This document shows, in pieces, positions 44,091-56,178 of a DNA stretch of 64,000 nucleotides. Made by a program: the position numbers and the translations under genes. The notes beneath the pieces were generated by a model. That model did not search any database. It had not been told where the DNA came from and was given only the letters and a program-made list of their open reading frames with translations. Every line of letters begins with the position of its first letter. The stretch's first letter is position 1. Location: assembly GCA_014529385.2 (NCBI GenBank), contig CM043962.1, forward strand, positions 127,169,470 through 127,233,469, written 5' to 3'. The DNA is from Adiantum capillus-veneris. Its lineage: Eukaryota; Streptophyta; Polypodiopsida; Polypodiales; Pteridaceae.

Positions 44091-45429
44091 CACTAGGTTG
44101 GTAATGGGACACTTTTATGTCCTGGGACACTTTTATGTCCTGTTAAGTGACCATTTTCCTTGAATTATGTCAAGAGTTTCAAAATGGATTTTGAGGTGCT
44201 ATCTATCTAGAAAGTTGTCTCATGAGCTGAAAAAAACTCGACATTTTTTTGGAATATCAATTCCATCTTTAACCTTGTCCTTGCACAACATTTCACAACC
44301 TAAACTGTGTGAAAAAACGGGTCCTGTTTTTGGCTTTTTTCAACTTTTTGCAACTATACCACTCTAGAATTCAGTTTTGTGAGGTCTATAATGCTAGAGA
44401 ACTATCTTTAGTAGTCCTCAACATGTCTTGATGCTTCTAGGGAGAAATAAATATTAAAGTTGTAAGTTATGACCAAATTACAAAAATTGTCAAATCCTGT
44501 TTTTTAGCCAATTTTAGCCCTTCTATGATTTTTTTGGTGGATTTCATGATATCCAAATGCATTTTTTATTTTCTATGTCGCATATTGTAACATAAAGCTA
44601 ATATTCCTTGAGTTTTGGGGCACCTAATACCCTATTTTGCATAGTATACAACGATGGTTGATTTTTTCAATTATAGAAGAAAACTAAACATCCTAGTATA
44701 TCAAGTATAGCTTTTTCAATATTGTTAGTTTCTTGTGACAATTACATGCATTTTGTAGGTAGTAACCATATCTAGTCATAAGGATCAAATTTTGCTAGAT
44801 ATTGAATAGTTTCTATGGGATTCTACAACTCATAATGTTGAACCCAGTTTTTTCATGTTTGCTGTATTTAGCACTTCATCTTTGTCCCCAAGATTCCCCT
44901 TGGTAAGAGATGTATTATTCTTTTGACATGCTCCATGGCTCCTTATGAACATAAAGGACAATAGGGAACTAAGAAAACATGCATATATTATTTGTATTGA
45001 GCGTGGCTATAGAAACTTTGATGATAGGTTTGCAGAATGGTAAAAATTCAACTTTTTTGTACCTATTTATTTTGGAAAAACAAAAAATAGTGAGTGAGAA
45101 GCAATCATATGTTCTGATCACCAACCCATTGAAGTTAACTAGGGAATTTATCTCAAGTCCTACAAAAATCCCTAATCTTATTTTTATGCAACAAAACGTA
45201 AGAAATTACTGTTTTGATGAAAATGCACTGGTCCATCAACTTTGGAGGCTTGGTGTGACCAAAAGATGAGACATTTTACAAGTTTCTTATTTTTTCCATG
45301 TGTAGTAGGCCTTGAACTATAACCTCATGAAAGGATTTTACAAAATGAGTGGATCTACTATGGTTTTGGAGGTTTTTTTCAAAACCCTGAAAGGACACTT
45401 TTATGTCCTGTTAGGTTACCAACCTAGTG
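44091..45429. mobile_element. TTAA-flanked DNA transposon with CACTAG termini, non-autonomous
   Basis: 1339 bp with perfect 14-bp terminal inverted repeats (CACTAGGTTGGTAA...TTACCAACCTAGTG). Next to the left end are two hairpins GGACAcTTTTaTGTCC (44107-44122, 44125-44140) and next to the right end one more (45393-45408). The interior is AT-rich and I see no transposase. TTAA lies on both sides, and removing the element with one TTAA joins AAACTTAAGAAG, restoring the integrase frame (KKLKKRGMG). A truncated relative lies at 12389. The superfamily is unclear: TTAA suggests piggyBac-like, TA would suggest Tc1/mariner, and CACTA elements have 3-bp duplications. Confidence 0.88.
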
Positions 45430-45433
45430 TTAA
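45430..45433. other. TTAA target site duplication, right
   Basis: Matches 44087-44090. Confidence 0.8.
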
Positions 45434-45731
45434 GAAGCGAGGGATGGGACCCTTTGTGATTAGGGAACTATCACAAAGTGGAGCTGTCAAGCTTGCTACA
45501 TTAGCAGGTAAAGAAATGCCAAATTGGATTAGTGGGTTTCGATTAAAGAAATATCATTTGCCACCAACCCATGATATGCTTCAACAAATCCATCAAGAAA
45601 AACAATGGATGAAGGAGAAACAAAGGGTACGAGAAGAAGCCCAAGCAGAAGCAAAAGAACGCATTGCAAAAAGATGGCTTCTACAACAACAACAACAATG
45701 TGGATCACCATTGCAAATAAATGCTATTTGA
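45434..45731 (+). pseudogene. Gypsy C integrase C-terminal domain
   Basis: KKRGMGPFVIRELSQSGAVK, then LATLAGKEMPNWISGFRLKK and YHLPPTHDM, the end typical of Gypsy integrases. A charged coiled-coil-like tail with five Gln (EKQRVREEAQAEAKERIA) closes the frame at 45731. It is continuous with the core at 44086 once the DNA transposon is ignored. Confidence 0.85.
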
Positions 45732-45749
45732 CTCACGAATTTTGATGAA

Positions 45750-46399
45750 GATACAGTGGAGCCAATAATTGGAGTCAAAGCCTGGGTAGCAATCAAGTTG
45801 AATCGACGGCATTGCTTGCTTCTGGAGCTCAAGCAAATCTAATCTCTTACAGATTATACAAACAGATCGAGCCCAAAGGTCAACTACATCCTACTCCACA
45901 AGTGCTAGAAAGTAGTACATCACATTCGCTGAAAACATTGGGTTGGACTATATTGCATGTACAAATACATCAATATATTTACCCACACATGTTTTATGTA
46001 GTCGAGGATGAAAGCACACAACACCCCATGTTGTTGGGACAACCTTGGCAAAAAAAGTATAATGTGCAGATAGATTGGAATGAGGATACAGTCAAGATTC
46101 AACATGCACAAGAACAACAGGTGGTAGCCTTTGCTCAGCAGCCCCGCAAGAATCAGCTGCCAGCAACACAATCACTGGATCAGGAGCCAAAAAGACGAAT
46201 GCCACTAAAGAACAAGACGATACCCATGGTGAACAAACAGGGAACGGCCAACCATGTTCACTACAAACATAAAAAGACACCGACCGCAGTGAAAAGATCA
46301 AGGTTACCAACACGAGAAAAACAAGTATGGGTGCGGAAGGATACAGGTGACATGGCATACAACCACAATACAACCGAAGAAGTCAACAGAAGCAGATAG
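45750..46399 (+). pseudogene. Second retropepsin-like domain after integrase
   Basis: EPIIGVKAWVAIKLN in one frame, then after a frameshift the open frame 45812-46399: LLASGAQANLISYRLYKQI, where the catalytic D of DSGAQ is A, then KTLGWTILHVQIHQYIYPHM, STQHPMLLGQPWQKKYNVQI and DWNEDTVKIQ, the flap and ILG-type blocks of a retropepsin. A basic Lys/Gln-rich tail follows. A protease-like domain downstream of integrase is unusual, since the element already has a DSG protease at 41306-42622. It is either a second element's gag-protease joined here or a true accessory domain. Confidence 0.65.
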
Positions 46400-46790
46400 T
46401 TCAACCAAAAACCAAGGGAATAAAAAAGATATGGATCCCAAAGAAAATGCTCAGCAACAATTTAAAAACGACTCGCATTTGGATTCCAAAACCAAAGCAA
46501 CAGGAACTCCCTTCAGTACAAGAAAAATCGGCATGCAGACACACACAACATATGAAACCGGCAAACCGATCTATGTGGGTGCCAATCAGCAGCAAAACAA
46601 TGACAACCATGGAAGTACAATACACCTACACAAACCACCAAAGAAAAGCTACAAATGGAAAGAAAAAGAGACAAGGAATATGGCCAATTCAGCCAAGACA
46701 ATTCTCTCCAAGGAGACGACTACGGCCATATCGACAATAGCGGCAAACCAAGCGACTTTTGCAAGAAAGACGATCAAATAGAGAGCGGTA
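46347..46790 (+). pseudogene. Basic region with repeated tryptophan motifs
   Basis: In two overlapping frames the pattern basic-x-W-[VI]-P-[KI] recurs: KQVWVRK, KKIWIPK, TRIWIPK, RSMWVPI, QGIWPIQ. It is rich in Lys, Gln, Thr and Asn. Such regions occur beside gag-like parts of plant retrotransposons. It ends before a purine-rich tract. No enzyme domain. Confidence 0.45.
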
Positions 46791-47038
46791 GAGTTACAAA
46801 TTTTACTTGCAAAGAAAATCTTCTGACCAAATCAACAACAAATAGGAAACCTCGACGGCGAATGCCAATAAGCATCTTGCTTATACCCTCCTCTTGCACA
46901 TCATTAATTTTTTTCCATGCATTGACCGAGTATGCATTATATAGGGCCACATTACACGGGCGAGCATTAGCACGAGTTTTCACCCATTCACGGCACATAC
47001 ACAGCGGAGATACCTTGTCGTCCGAGAGGACTCCGGCT

Positions 47039-47055
47039 AGGAGGGGGGGAGGCAT
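47039..47055 (+). other. Putative Gypsy C polypurine tract
   Basis: GCTAGGAGGGGGGGAGGCA at the end of the coding part of Gypsy C. A 3' LTR could start just after, but no match to 34011-35865 was recognised, so this is tentative. Confidence 0.4.
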
Positions 47056-48633
47056 TCTCAAATGCGGACCCAATGGAAAAGAGAGCAAAAAAGGACATGT
47101 TTTTTGACTATTTTAAAGGGTTGTCGTTTGATTGCAAATTTTTTTGGACTAACCCAAGTACATATGCCCTTATACAACATGAATCTACAAGTATATGGGG
47201 CCAAACGCCAAATCAAGCCCCTAGGTGTGTGTATATAGGTAAAAATAGCCATTTTTCGGGCAAAATATTAGTAAAACAGAGAAATCTGGCCATAAAAATT
47301 GCATGTGAGTATTTATAGTGTGTTGCGGTGATGTTTTTGATTTATTATGATTTTTGGGGATTTTTTGGGTTTAATTTTCTATTTTCCTTTTAATTTTATT
47401 AATTTTCGGCAGAAAAACTTTAAAAATACAAAAAGCAGGTGCAAAACGGTCGTAATGAAAAACAAAAAATATGGGGATGATCAGTGACTATAGGACAACC
47501 TATATGGTACAGTGGGGATGCAATTATGTGAAGGGAGCAGAAAGCGTGTTTTGGCCAAATTTTGACTGAAATGTCAAATTTCTCGTAAACTGGGCAAATG
47601 GAGTCCAAATCGAGAAATTTTTGAGCCTAGACTGTATCTCGCAAGAAGTTGAGAGCACGTGTCAAATTTCATGAAAAGTGGTTCGGGGACCCCTTCATTT
47701 TAAGCTCATTTTCACTATTGCCTTTTGAGAGAGAGCTCCTGCCACCTAGAGCGATCGGGACTTCCAGCAGCTTCTACGACGCGCACGACTACCCGAGAGG
47801 CTCCAGACATGAGAGGTAGGCTCACCACCTTGAGATTTTCGCTCATGTTTGTTGTTTTGTGGCGAAAACTAGCGTAGGATTCACACCGAAAGCGGGCGGT
47901 AGAAACCTTCAGGTGGAAGTGACCACCTACGGCTAACCCAGCAGCAATGAGGCTTCATCGGCAGCTTTACCCTAGCATAGGAGACCAGTCTTGGATGCCC
48001 AAAGGCGGTAGAAAACCATCGGAAAAAACCCTAATTCCTAGAGCCCCTCAAGAGGCCACCAAGTGGGAAATAGGCGGAAAGGTGCCCAAATGCTACCAAA
48101 ACTCATGGGTAGGAGCATCTTGACATGCTCGACAAGTCTATATAGCCCACATGGCCAAAAGGTGACCCAAAGCGGCACTAAACTTCAGAAACGTCATCAG
48201 ACACACAAAGCGTCAAAAAGCTCTCGCTGCCAACCGCATGTCCGATTGCCACCAAACTTCACGAGCGGCTTTCCTAGACCATCAACAACCAAGTCCTATG
48301 GTGGTAGACCACCACAAGTCATCGAAGACATGAAAACGCAACCACGGGTGCTTCCAAAGCGACAAATTGCCAAATGGAGCTCCAGTGAAGCCAAAGTCAA
48401 CAAAAACTATATGGCAAGGATCCCCAAGGGACCGGGAAGCTCTGGAGACCAACATCGAGAAATTTCATTGCCGAAAAGCACTCCAAAAGTCAGAAAACGG
48501 CTCGGAGGCTCTGAAATCCACACAGGGAGTTTCTTTCTATCAATTTGACATTTTTGTTAAAATAATGCTTAAAAGGGACTCAGGGGGGCTTAGTGCAGAC
48601 ACCAGTAGCACCTCCAACAAAAATTTCATCAGG

Positions 48634-48657
48634 AGACATCCTACGTGTAGGATGGCT
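48634..48657. repeat. 24-bp palindrome, copy 5
   Basis: AGACATCCTACG/TGTAGGATGGCT; the centre and one outer base break the symmetry. Confidence 0.95.
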
Positions 48658-48918
48658 CAAGGCCAAATCTGGACACCAAACCTTACATTTCTCATCACAC
48701 ACAGCTTTTGACTATCTTGTACAAGCTAGCCACCAAGTTTCATCACATTTGGACCAAAATTGACCTCATGTGCACCAAAAAATGCAAAGTCCGGGCATAG
48801 AGGCAATAATGGGGCATAGACCTACCAAAACTTGTCCAAATCACATCAAACTTACAAATTACCTTCATGAGCACATTGCCAACCTACCTGTGTGGTCATA
48901 TGTAAAAAATGACGAAAT

Positions 48919-48942
48919 AGACATCCTACGTGTAGGATGTCT
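48919..48942. repeat. 24-bp palindrome, copy 6
   Basis: AGACATCCTACG/TGTAGGATGTCT, identical to copy 1. Confidence 0.95.
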
Positions 48943-49433
48943 AAATGACATTTTTGGACCCCAGATGGTAGTTTTCAACTCCAGATCTCTTTATTACCCC
49001 TTCATGAGCTCATATATCAAGTTTCAAGCCATTCACATCTCTTTGGCCCCTAACACCTCCAAGATGCACTTTTTGGGCTCAAAAACGCTACCCATGCTCT
49101 TACCAACACCAATTTTTGTCAAAATCAAAATCCAAGAGCAGGGCCATGTTCCACATGCTAAGAGCTACCCACAGAACAAATCTCAAGTAATTTTGTGCAA
49201 AAGATGATTTCATGGAAGCCATTACCATTGTGCAAGAAGCTCATATACCAAATTTCAACCCATTTAAATATCATTTTCCACCTGGTGAGGACATCCTACC
49301 AATTTGTGAGCCTAAAGCCTGAATCTGCCCAGAAATGCACTTTTTGATGCCCAAACCCAATTCCAATCACATAGCCATGTTGCACAAGCCAAGGGCCACG
49401 AGCCTGCCAAGTTTTACCAAAAAATGATGAAAT

Positions 49434-49457
49434 AGACATCCTATGCGTAGGATGTCT
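49434..49457. repeat. 24-bp palindrome, copy 7
   Basis: AGACATCCTATG/CGTAGGATGTCT; one mismatch in the stem next to the centre. Confidence 0.95.
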
Positions 49458-49622
49458 AAATGATAAATTTTGGCCAGAATGATAATGTGAGCACATGCAC
49501 AGTTTCTCAAGTTCCTTTTAAGTTCTATTTTCAATTTTCAAGTCATTTGGATAGTTAGAACTCAATTTCTCCGCCAATATGGAAAAAACGCTAACTTCGG
49601 ACTACTTAGTGCAACAGGATCT

Positions 49623-50972
49623 ATGGCAGCCGCAAAATCACCGGCAAAGAAGAAGAGAATGACAATAAAAGATTACTTGGAAGAAGTGGAGACGTTTGTC
49701 ATCCTAGAAGGAACTCTGAAGCCAACCAACACGTGGATACAGGACGATTTGTTAGAGTCCAATGACTTGAAGATCTACCATGGTGTGTTCAAGGATCCTG
49801 AAGGAAACACAGTAGAGCTACCCATGATACCACGGAAGCTCAATGAGTTTGTCAAAAGCAAGATGGAAGAGTACCTAGAGAATAAAGATCTCCATAACTA
49901 CTTTGAAGCTTTGCCAGCTGGAATTGACATCAAAAGAATGTGGGAGTTTGTAACTACTATAAAAAAAGATGGAGTTGCCAGAGTCACTGATTTGCAGGGC
50001 AAGCCAGATTCTATGATTGTAATCACAGAGAGAGTGGTGGCAGCCGCACTAGACATCTCCAACAAAGGGGATAGTGTGACCAAGAGAAGAGATGAAGTCA
50101 AGGTGTACTCAGAAAAGAAGAACAACTACACCTTTGAGGACATTGCAAATCCTAAAGTGGCTATCATGAGCCAGTTGTACAACCAATACTTCCATATGTG
50201 CACAAAGAGGCCACATAAGTACAAAATGCTGCATGGAGCCATTGCTACCACCTTCACCTGGGCAATGCAGAAGAGCAAGCCAAAGGTGATCAACTATGCT
50301 ACCTATATCCATGACAATCTGGTGAAGATGGGCAACAAGAATCCCACCTACATTGTGCCTGGTGAACTGATAACAAAAGTGGTTTATGGGGCATTGCACG
50401 CCAAAGGAAACTGGCCTGACCCTCCATCACAGAATGACTGGCTAAGGCTCAAAGAAGATAAAGAGGATGAACCGCCCAAAGCACCCAGAGTCTCCACAAG
50501 GTTGAAGCGCCGGTTAGAAACCGTGCAAGAAGAGCAGCCAGAGTTGAAGAAAGGAAAGAAGGAAAGTGCACAAGTGTCGATCAAAGAGACCAAGTCACAG
50601 AAAGCGGCACGGCTTGAAAGATTGATGGAAAGCTTCAGAGCCGAAAGAGCATTGAAAGGAGATTTGAGCGAGCTGTGGAAGTCCTCACTAGAGGCCATGT
50701 CGGGATCATCCCAAACGGTGCACAGAGATAGATTTGAAGATTACATCAAGAATTTTGAGATCCTGGACGCTACAACAGAAAATATCCTGAATGTTTCTTT
50801 CATAGAAGAAGAAGTGGACAAAGTACGATGGCAACCGTCAGAAGAGCACGAAGGCCAAGAGAGAGTGAGAAAGAGAAAGGCGGACAGAGACTTCAAGAAG
50901 AAGCAAGCAACTCCACCACCAAGCCCGGAGCCCACCAGTATGTCCCTACAATTATTTTTTCATTTGTTTTAA
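49623..50972 (+). CDS. Intact 449-aa ORF, accessory retrotransposon-type protein
   Basis: One ATG-to-stop frame without breaks, in a region where most other frames are dead. N-terminus basic ([12 protein letters not shown]). The middle has a folded look: [86 protein letters not shown] and [17 protein letters not shown]. The [12 protein letters not shown] and [12 protein letters not shown] blocks recall the putative plant transposon protein domain found in accessory ORFs of plant Gypsy elements; that is my recollection of the pattern, not a search. The C-terminus is charged with NLS-like stretches (RLKRRL, KKGKKE, RKRKAD). No signal peptide, zinc knuckle or catalytic triad. Stop at 50970, just before a GA tract. 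A GTATGT...TTTTAATAG pair at 50938-50975 looks like splice sites, but 38 nt is too short for a usual plant intron. Confidence 0.85.
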   Translation: MAAAKSPAKKKRMTIKDYLEEVETFVILEGTLKPTNTWIQDDLLESNDLKIYHGVFKDPEGNTVELPMIPRKLNEFVKSKMEEYLENKDLHNYFEALPAGIDIKRMWEFVTTIKKDGVARVTDLQGKPDSMIVITERVVAAALDISNKGDSVTKRRDEVKVYSEKKNNYTFEDIANPKVAIMSQLYNQYFHMCTKRPHKYKMLHGAIATTFTWAMQKSKPKVINYATYIHDNLVKMGNKNPTYIVPGELITKVVYGALHAKGNWPDPPSQNDWLRLKEDKEDEPPKAPRVSTRLKRRLETVQEEQPELKKGKKESAQVSIKETKSQKAARLERLMESFRAERALKGDLSELWKSSLEAMSGSSQTVHRDRFEDYIKNFEILDATTENILNVSFIEEEVDKVRWQPSEEHEGQERVRKRKADRDFKKKQATPPPSPEPTSMSLQLFFHLF

Positions 50973-51033
50973 TAGGAATCTCTGGAGATGCCGATATGCC
51001 TTAGAGGGAGAAAAACGGTGTGGATGGCACGTG

Positions 51034-53055
<2,022 letters not shown>

Positions 53056-53059
53056 GTCG

Positions 53060-53345
53060 TACTTCATTTACCCTGTGCCTCTAGAAGCTTAGCATTAGCT
53101 CTCACCAATTGATAGGTCCCATTTAGAAAGGCCTTTTTCACTTTGTACCGACCCGTCCACTTCTTCTTGAACTTCTTCTGAAAGCTGAAGTCAAAGTAGC
53201 TCTCATACTTCATTACTAGATATCCTTCTTCTATCTTCTTCTCTGACAGACTCTCATTCACTTTTGCCACTTGATTTTCCCATTACTTCACATAGTAGTC
53301 TGCTATTGCTTCCCTATCGATTTTCAATGCCTCAAGGACAACAAT
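53060..53345 (-). pseudogene. Gypsy integrase C-terminal fragment
   Basis: The minus strand reads VNESLSEKKIEEGYLVMKYE, then FQKKFKKKWTGRYKVKKAF and LNGTYQLVRAN, the GPF/Y-type C-terminal domain of Gypsy integrases (here GRYKV). Nothing upstream is recognisable beyond 53345. Confidence 0.7.
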
Positions 53346-53581
53346 CATATCCTGTAATACCTCTTGTGGAGTGGCACTGATGTTACATGAATCATTGCCA
53401 ACATTTTGAGTGTTGTTCTCTCTGTGATAATCATTATCTGTGTGAGATTTTCAATCACCAATATCCCTGTGGCTATGATCCCTTCCATATTCATCCTCTC
53501 TTTGCCTTTCATATGTTCTCTCATGTTAATCATGTCTATCATGACCATAAATGCTCCTTTATTCTCCATTCATACGTTAGG

Positions 53582-53582
<1 letters not shown>

Positions 53583-53635
<53 letters not shown>
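53583..53635. repeat. (CT)26 microsatellite
   Basis: Pure 53-bp CT run. Confidence 0.97.
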
Positions 53636-53639
<4 letters not shown>

Positions 53640-53683
53640 TCTCAAGCTTTCAAGCACATGAGCATGCATTGGTGCCATATATA

Positions 53684-53931
53684 CTCGGGGGGTTCACCAT
53701 TTAGTAACCCCCTATATAACGTGCGTTCGCGAGGTATTAAAAAGATCCCTCTTTTAACATGTCTAAATGAATAAAATGACCCCTTATTTTAGGTATTTTT
53801 TCCAAAATTGAATATAAAACCCCCTTATTTTAATGTATCTCTGTTAAATTGCCTATTTTTTTTGCATTTTAAAACCCCTCCTTTCGAACTCACGTTATAC
53901 ATTAACATGATTCCATAGTGCACCCCCCGAG
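53684..53931. mobile_element. MITE with G-rich terminal inverted repeats, copy 1
   Basis: 248 bp. Left end CTCGGGGGGTTCACCATTTA; the right end as reverse complement CTCGGGGGGTGCACTATGGA. The similarity continues inward to TATAACGTGCGTTCG against TATAACGTGAGTTCG. An 8-bp direct repeat CATATATA flanks it (53676-53683, 53932-53939). 8 bp would fit hAT. No ORF. Confidence 0.85.
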
Positions 53932-54298
53932 CATATATATTAATGTGATGATTTTCAGTGCATGAGGATGTTAGCCTGCAACACGTTGGCTTGCGACAAC
54001 CTCACTTCCTTTGGGCTTGGTCCACCTTCTGATCTTCCACGGCATCGTAATTAAGAGCAGCAACTACGTCCCACCTTCCGGCTCTTGGTTGGAGTCAATA
54101 GCAAGGGTAGTGGATGTTTGTTGCTCTTGCGGAGGGTGATGTCATTCGTTAGCCATTCGAGCCATATAATTGAATTTAACACCAACTATCCTTGCTTACA
54201 AGAGTATTTCACATAGCATAGGTGGTGGCAGAGGATGCATCAAGGTTGGTAGGGATGGCACATGCAAATACAAAGAAGATGAATTAACTACTACACAC

Positions 54299-54455
<157 letters not shown>

Positions 54456-54564
54456 GTATAAAGAAGGGCATTTTGTTGGCCGCTTGTGACCCCTTTGACA
54501 ATTTACCACCCCTTTGAATTTTCCTTGGGAACATCCATAAAGAAGACCATGTCACTTTTCTCGA

Positions 54565-55060
54565 GGGAAAGGATCTCTCCAGTTTGTTGCATACATTGAT
54601 TCATATTTGGTTGGTGACTATATGATACACAACACTCCACTAGTGGATATTGCTTCTACTTGAGTGATGGTGATCATGTTTCTTGGCTCAATAACAAACA
54701 ACTCACTATGGCTACATCTAATGTGAAGCTGAATACATGGCATCTTTCATGATAGTTGTAGATTGCATATGGACACACATGCTACCGCGTGATCTCTTGC
54801 TTCCTCTGGCTAGTGCTATTGTGGTTTACATAGATAGTCATGCAACTATTACAGTGACACAAAATTTAGTATTTCATGCTTTCACGAAGTATAATGATGT
54901 ACATTATCAGTATGTACAAGAGAACATTGTGATAGGGCTAATACTATCCTATGTAGGAAAACGTGGAATACATATTCACAAAGGCTCTATGTCGACCCAA
55001 GTTTAGAGATTTTTGCAAAGCTTTAGGCTTGATACAAGGCTAGTCTCCACATACCCTATT
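54565..55060 (+). pseudogene. Copia RNase H fragment
   Basis: Broken frames give GYCFYLSDGDHVSWLNNKQ, LTMATS and AEYMASF, then in the open frame 54737-55006 VVYIDSHATITVTQNLVFHA, KYNDVHYQYVQENI and LILSYV: the RNase H end of a Copia polyprotein. It differs from the RNase H of the two other Copia copies and lacks everything upstream. Confidence 0.78.
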
Positions 55061-55128
55061 ACACTCTCACTTCAGGGCAATTTGCTAAGTATCTCTTACT
55101 GTGTAGTGCTAGTGTATATGCACTCATA

Positions 55129-55129
<1 letters not shown>

Positions 55130-55161
<32 letters not shown>
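55130..55161. repeat. Homopolymer of 32 G
   Basis: 32 consecutive G, about 80 bp after the Copia RNase H remnant. Could be an expanded polypurine tract or MITE end. Potential G-quadruplex. The exact length may be an assembly estimate. Confidence 0.9.
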
Positions 55162-55164
<3 letters not shown>

Positions 55165-55724
55165 TATTTTTCCAATAGGTTTTTTCCCCTCGCCCATATA
55201 GGGGTATGTATCTGAGCCACTTATAGACGTTGAATGTAGTTTTATAGATCGTACTTATAATAGCATTATCATCTACCCCCTTGAAATACTCGAGCATATG
55301 CAACACCCATATTCATGCATAATGATAGCTATTTTTGTTATTCCTTATCGAAGGTCATGTATGCCAATGGGGTTTTAGTCTAATGGTATAGTATTTCTAT
55401 GAGTGGCATTCAAAGTATATCTAACCTATAGGTGTGCAAATTTTTTAGTAGGTTCATTAAATAGAATCTACAAAGATGCTTAAGTAGATTTGCAAAACAA
55501 AAAACAAGAGGATGTTGTGTGGAGAAGGGAGAGAGAAGGAGAAAGCAAGAGAGTTGTGCATCAGTGGCAGCGCGGAGATACAACAAGCACATGAGGAGAT
55601 TTTTTTTTCTCTACATTGCGATGGGGTATGGGAAAGAGAGCTCGCTATTTGTTGCTCTTGTGGAGGCCATGTGAGTAGTCCTTCTTAGCTGACTCTCTGC
55701 ATATCATGGCAAGGGTGTAGTAGA
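55162..55724. other. Non-coding stretch, no gene seen
   Basis: AT-rich, stops in all frames; nothing recognisable. Confidence 0.5.
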
Positions 55725-56178
55725 GCATTTTTCCAAACTCTCCAAGCATCATCAAATGTTGACCAAAAATCTACAACAAACTCATGCTCTTGCATAAACA
55801 AACTAGTGACCTCTTTCCATGAATCTTGGTGAGGAATCATTGTCTTGAACCGCTTCAAAAAGCATCTCTTAAGCATGTCCTAATTACCCTTCTCATCTTG
55901 TGACAAGCCCTCATACCAATATCTTGTATTACCTCTAACCACTAAATTGATACATGCAAGCTTTTGCACCTCACTCGGAACTGCACGGCATAAACATGTC
56001 AAATCAAACTCATAAGACGTAAGCCAATCGTTTACATCCTTGCAACCTGTGAAAATTGATGGTTAGAATGGTACCACCATCATGAAACTCCCATCAATAT
56101 CCAAAATGAAAAGAAATCACTGTTCAAACTCCAGTTCACAATCAACAATTCTTGATCCCCAGCACGATTGCCAAAGGA
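55725..56178 (-). pseudogene. Gag remnant of second unit in non-autonomous Gypsy array
   Basis: The minus strand matches the gag at 58913-59356: SYEFDLTCLCRAVPSEVQ-type, GLSQDEKGN, MLKRCFLKRFKTMIPHQDSW and SLFMQEHEFVVDFW. It is preceded by a primer-site region (GATTGCCA, 56167-56174 on the plus strand) and LTR 1. Homology stops at about 55725, so this unit is truncated. Confidence 0.78.

Larger units (their letters stand above)
47056..49622 (+). other. Non-coding stretch with palindromes and 513-bp repeat
   Basis: No gene. 47180-47420 is AT-rich with TATTTATAG near 47310. From 48600 it holds three clear palindromes and one degenerate half-site (49291-49300). A diverged 513-bp unit is visible: AAAAATGACGAAATAGACAT at 48906 recurs as AAAAATGATGAAATAGACAT at 49420. 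Between them, segments of the form CAAGTTTCA(A/T)C/GCCATTCA recur. Confidence 0.55.

Noticed and set aside
44091-45429. CACTA (EnSpm) classification of the DNA transposon
   Set aside because: EnSpm ends start CACTA but give 3-bp target duplications; here TTAA (or TA) flanks the element.
50938-50975. Possible intron at the end of the 449-aa ORF (GTATGT...TTTTAATAG)
   Set aside because: Only 38 nt, below the usual minimum plant intron; the downstream frame ends after about ten codons anyway.
53345-53569. Met/Ile-rich 74-aa minus ORF beside the Gypsy integrase scrap
   Set aside because: Composition of a random AT-rich frame; not a continuation of the integrase.
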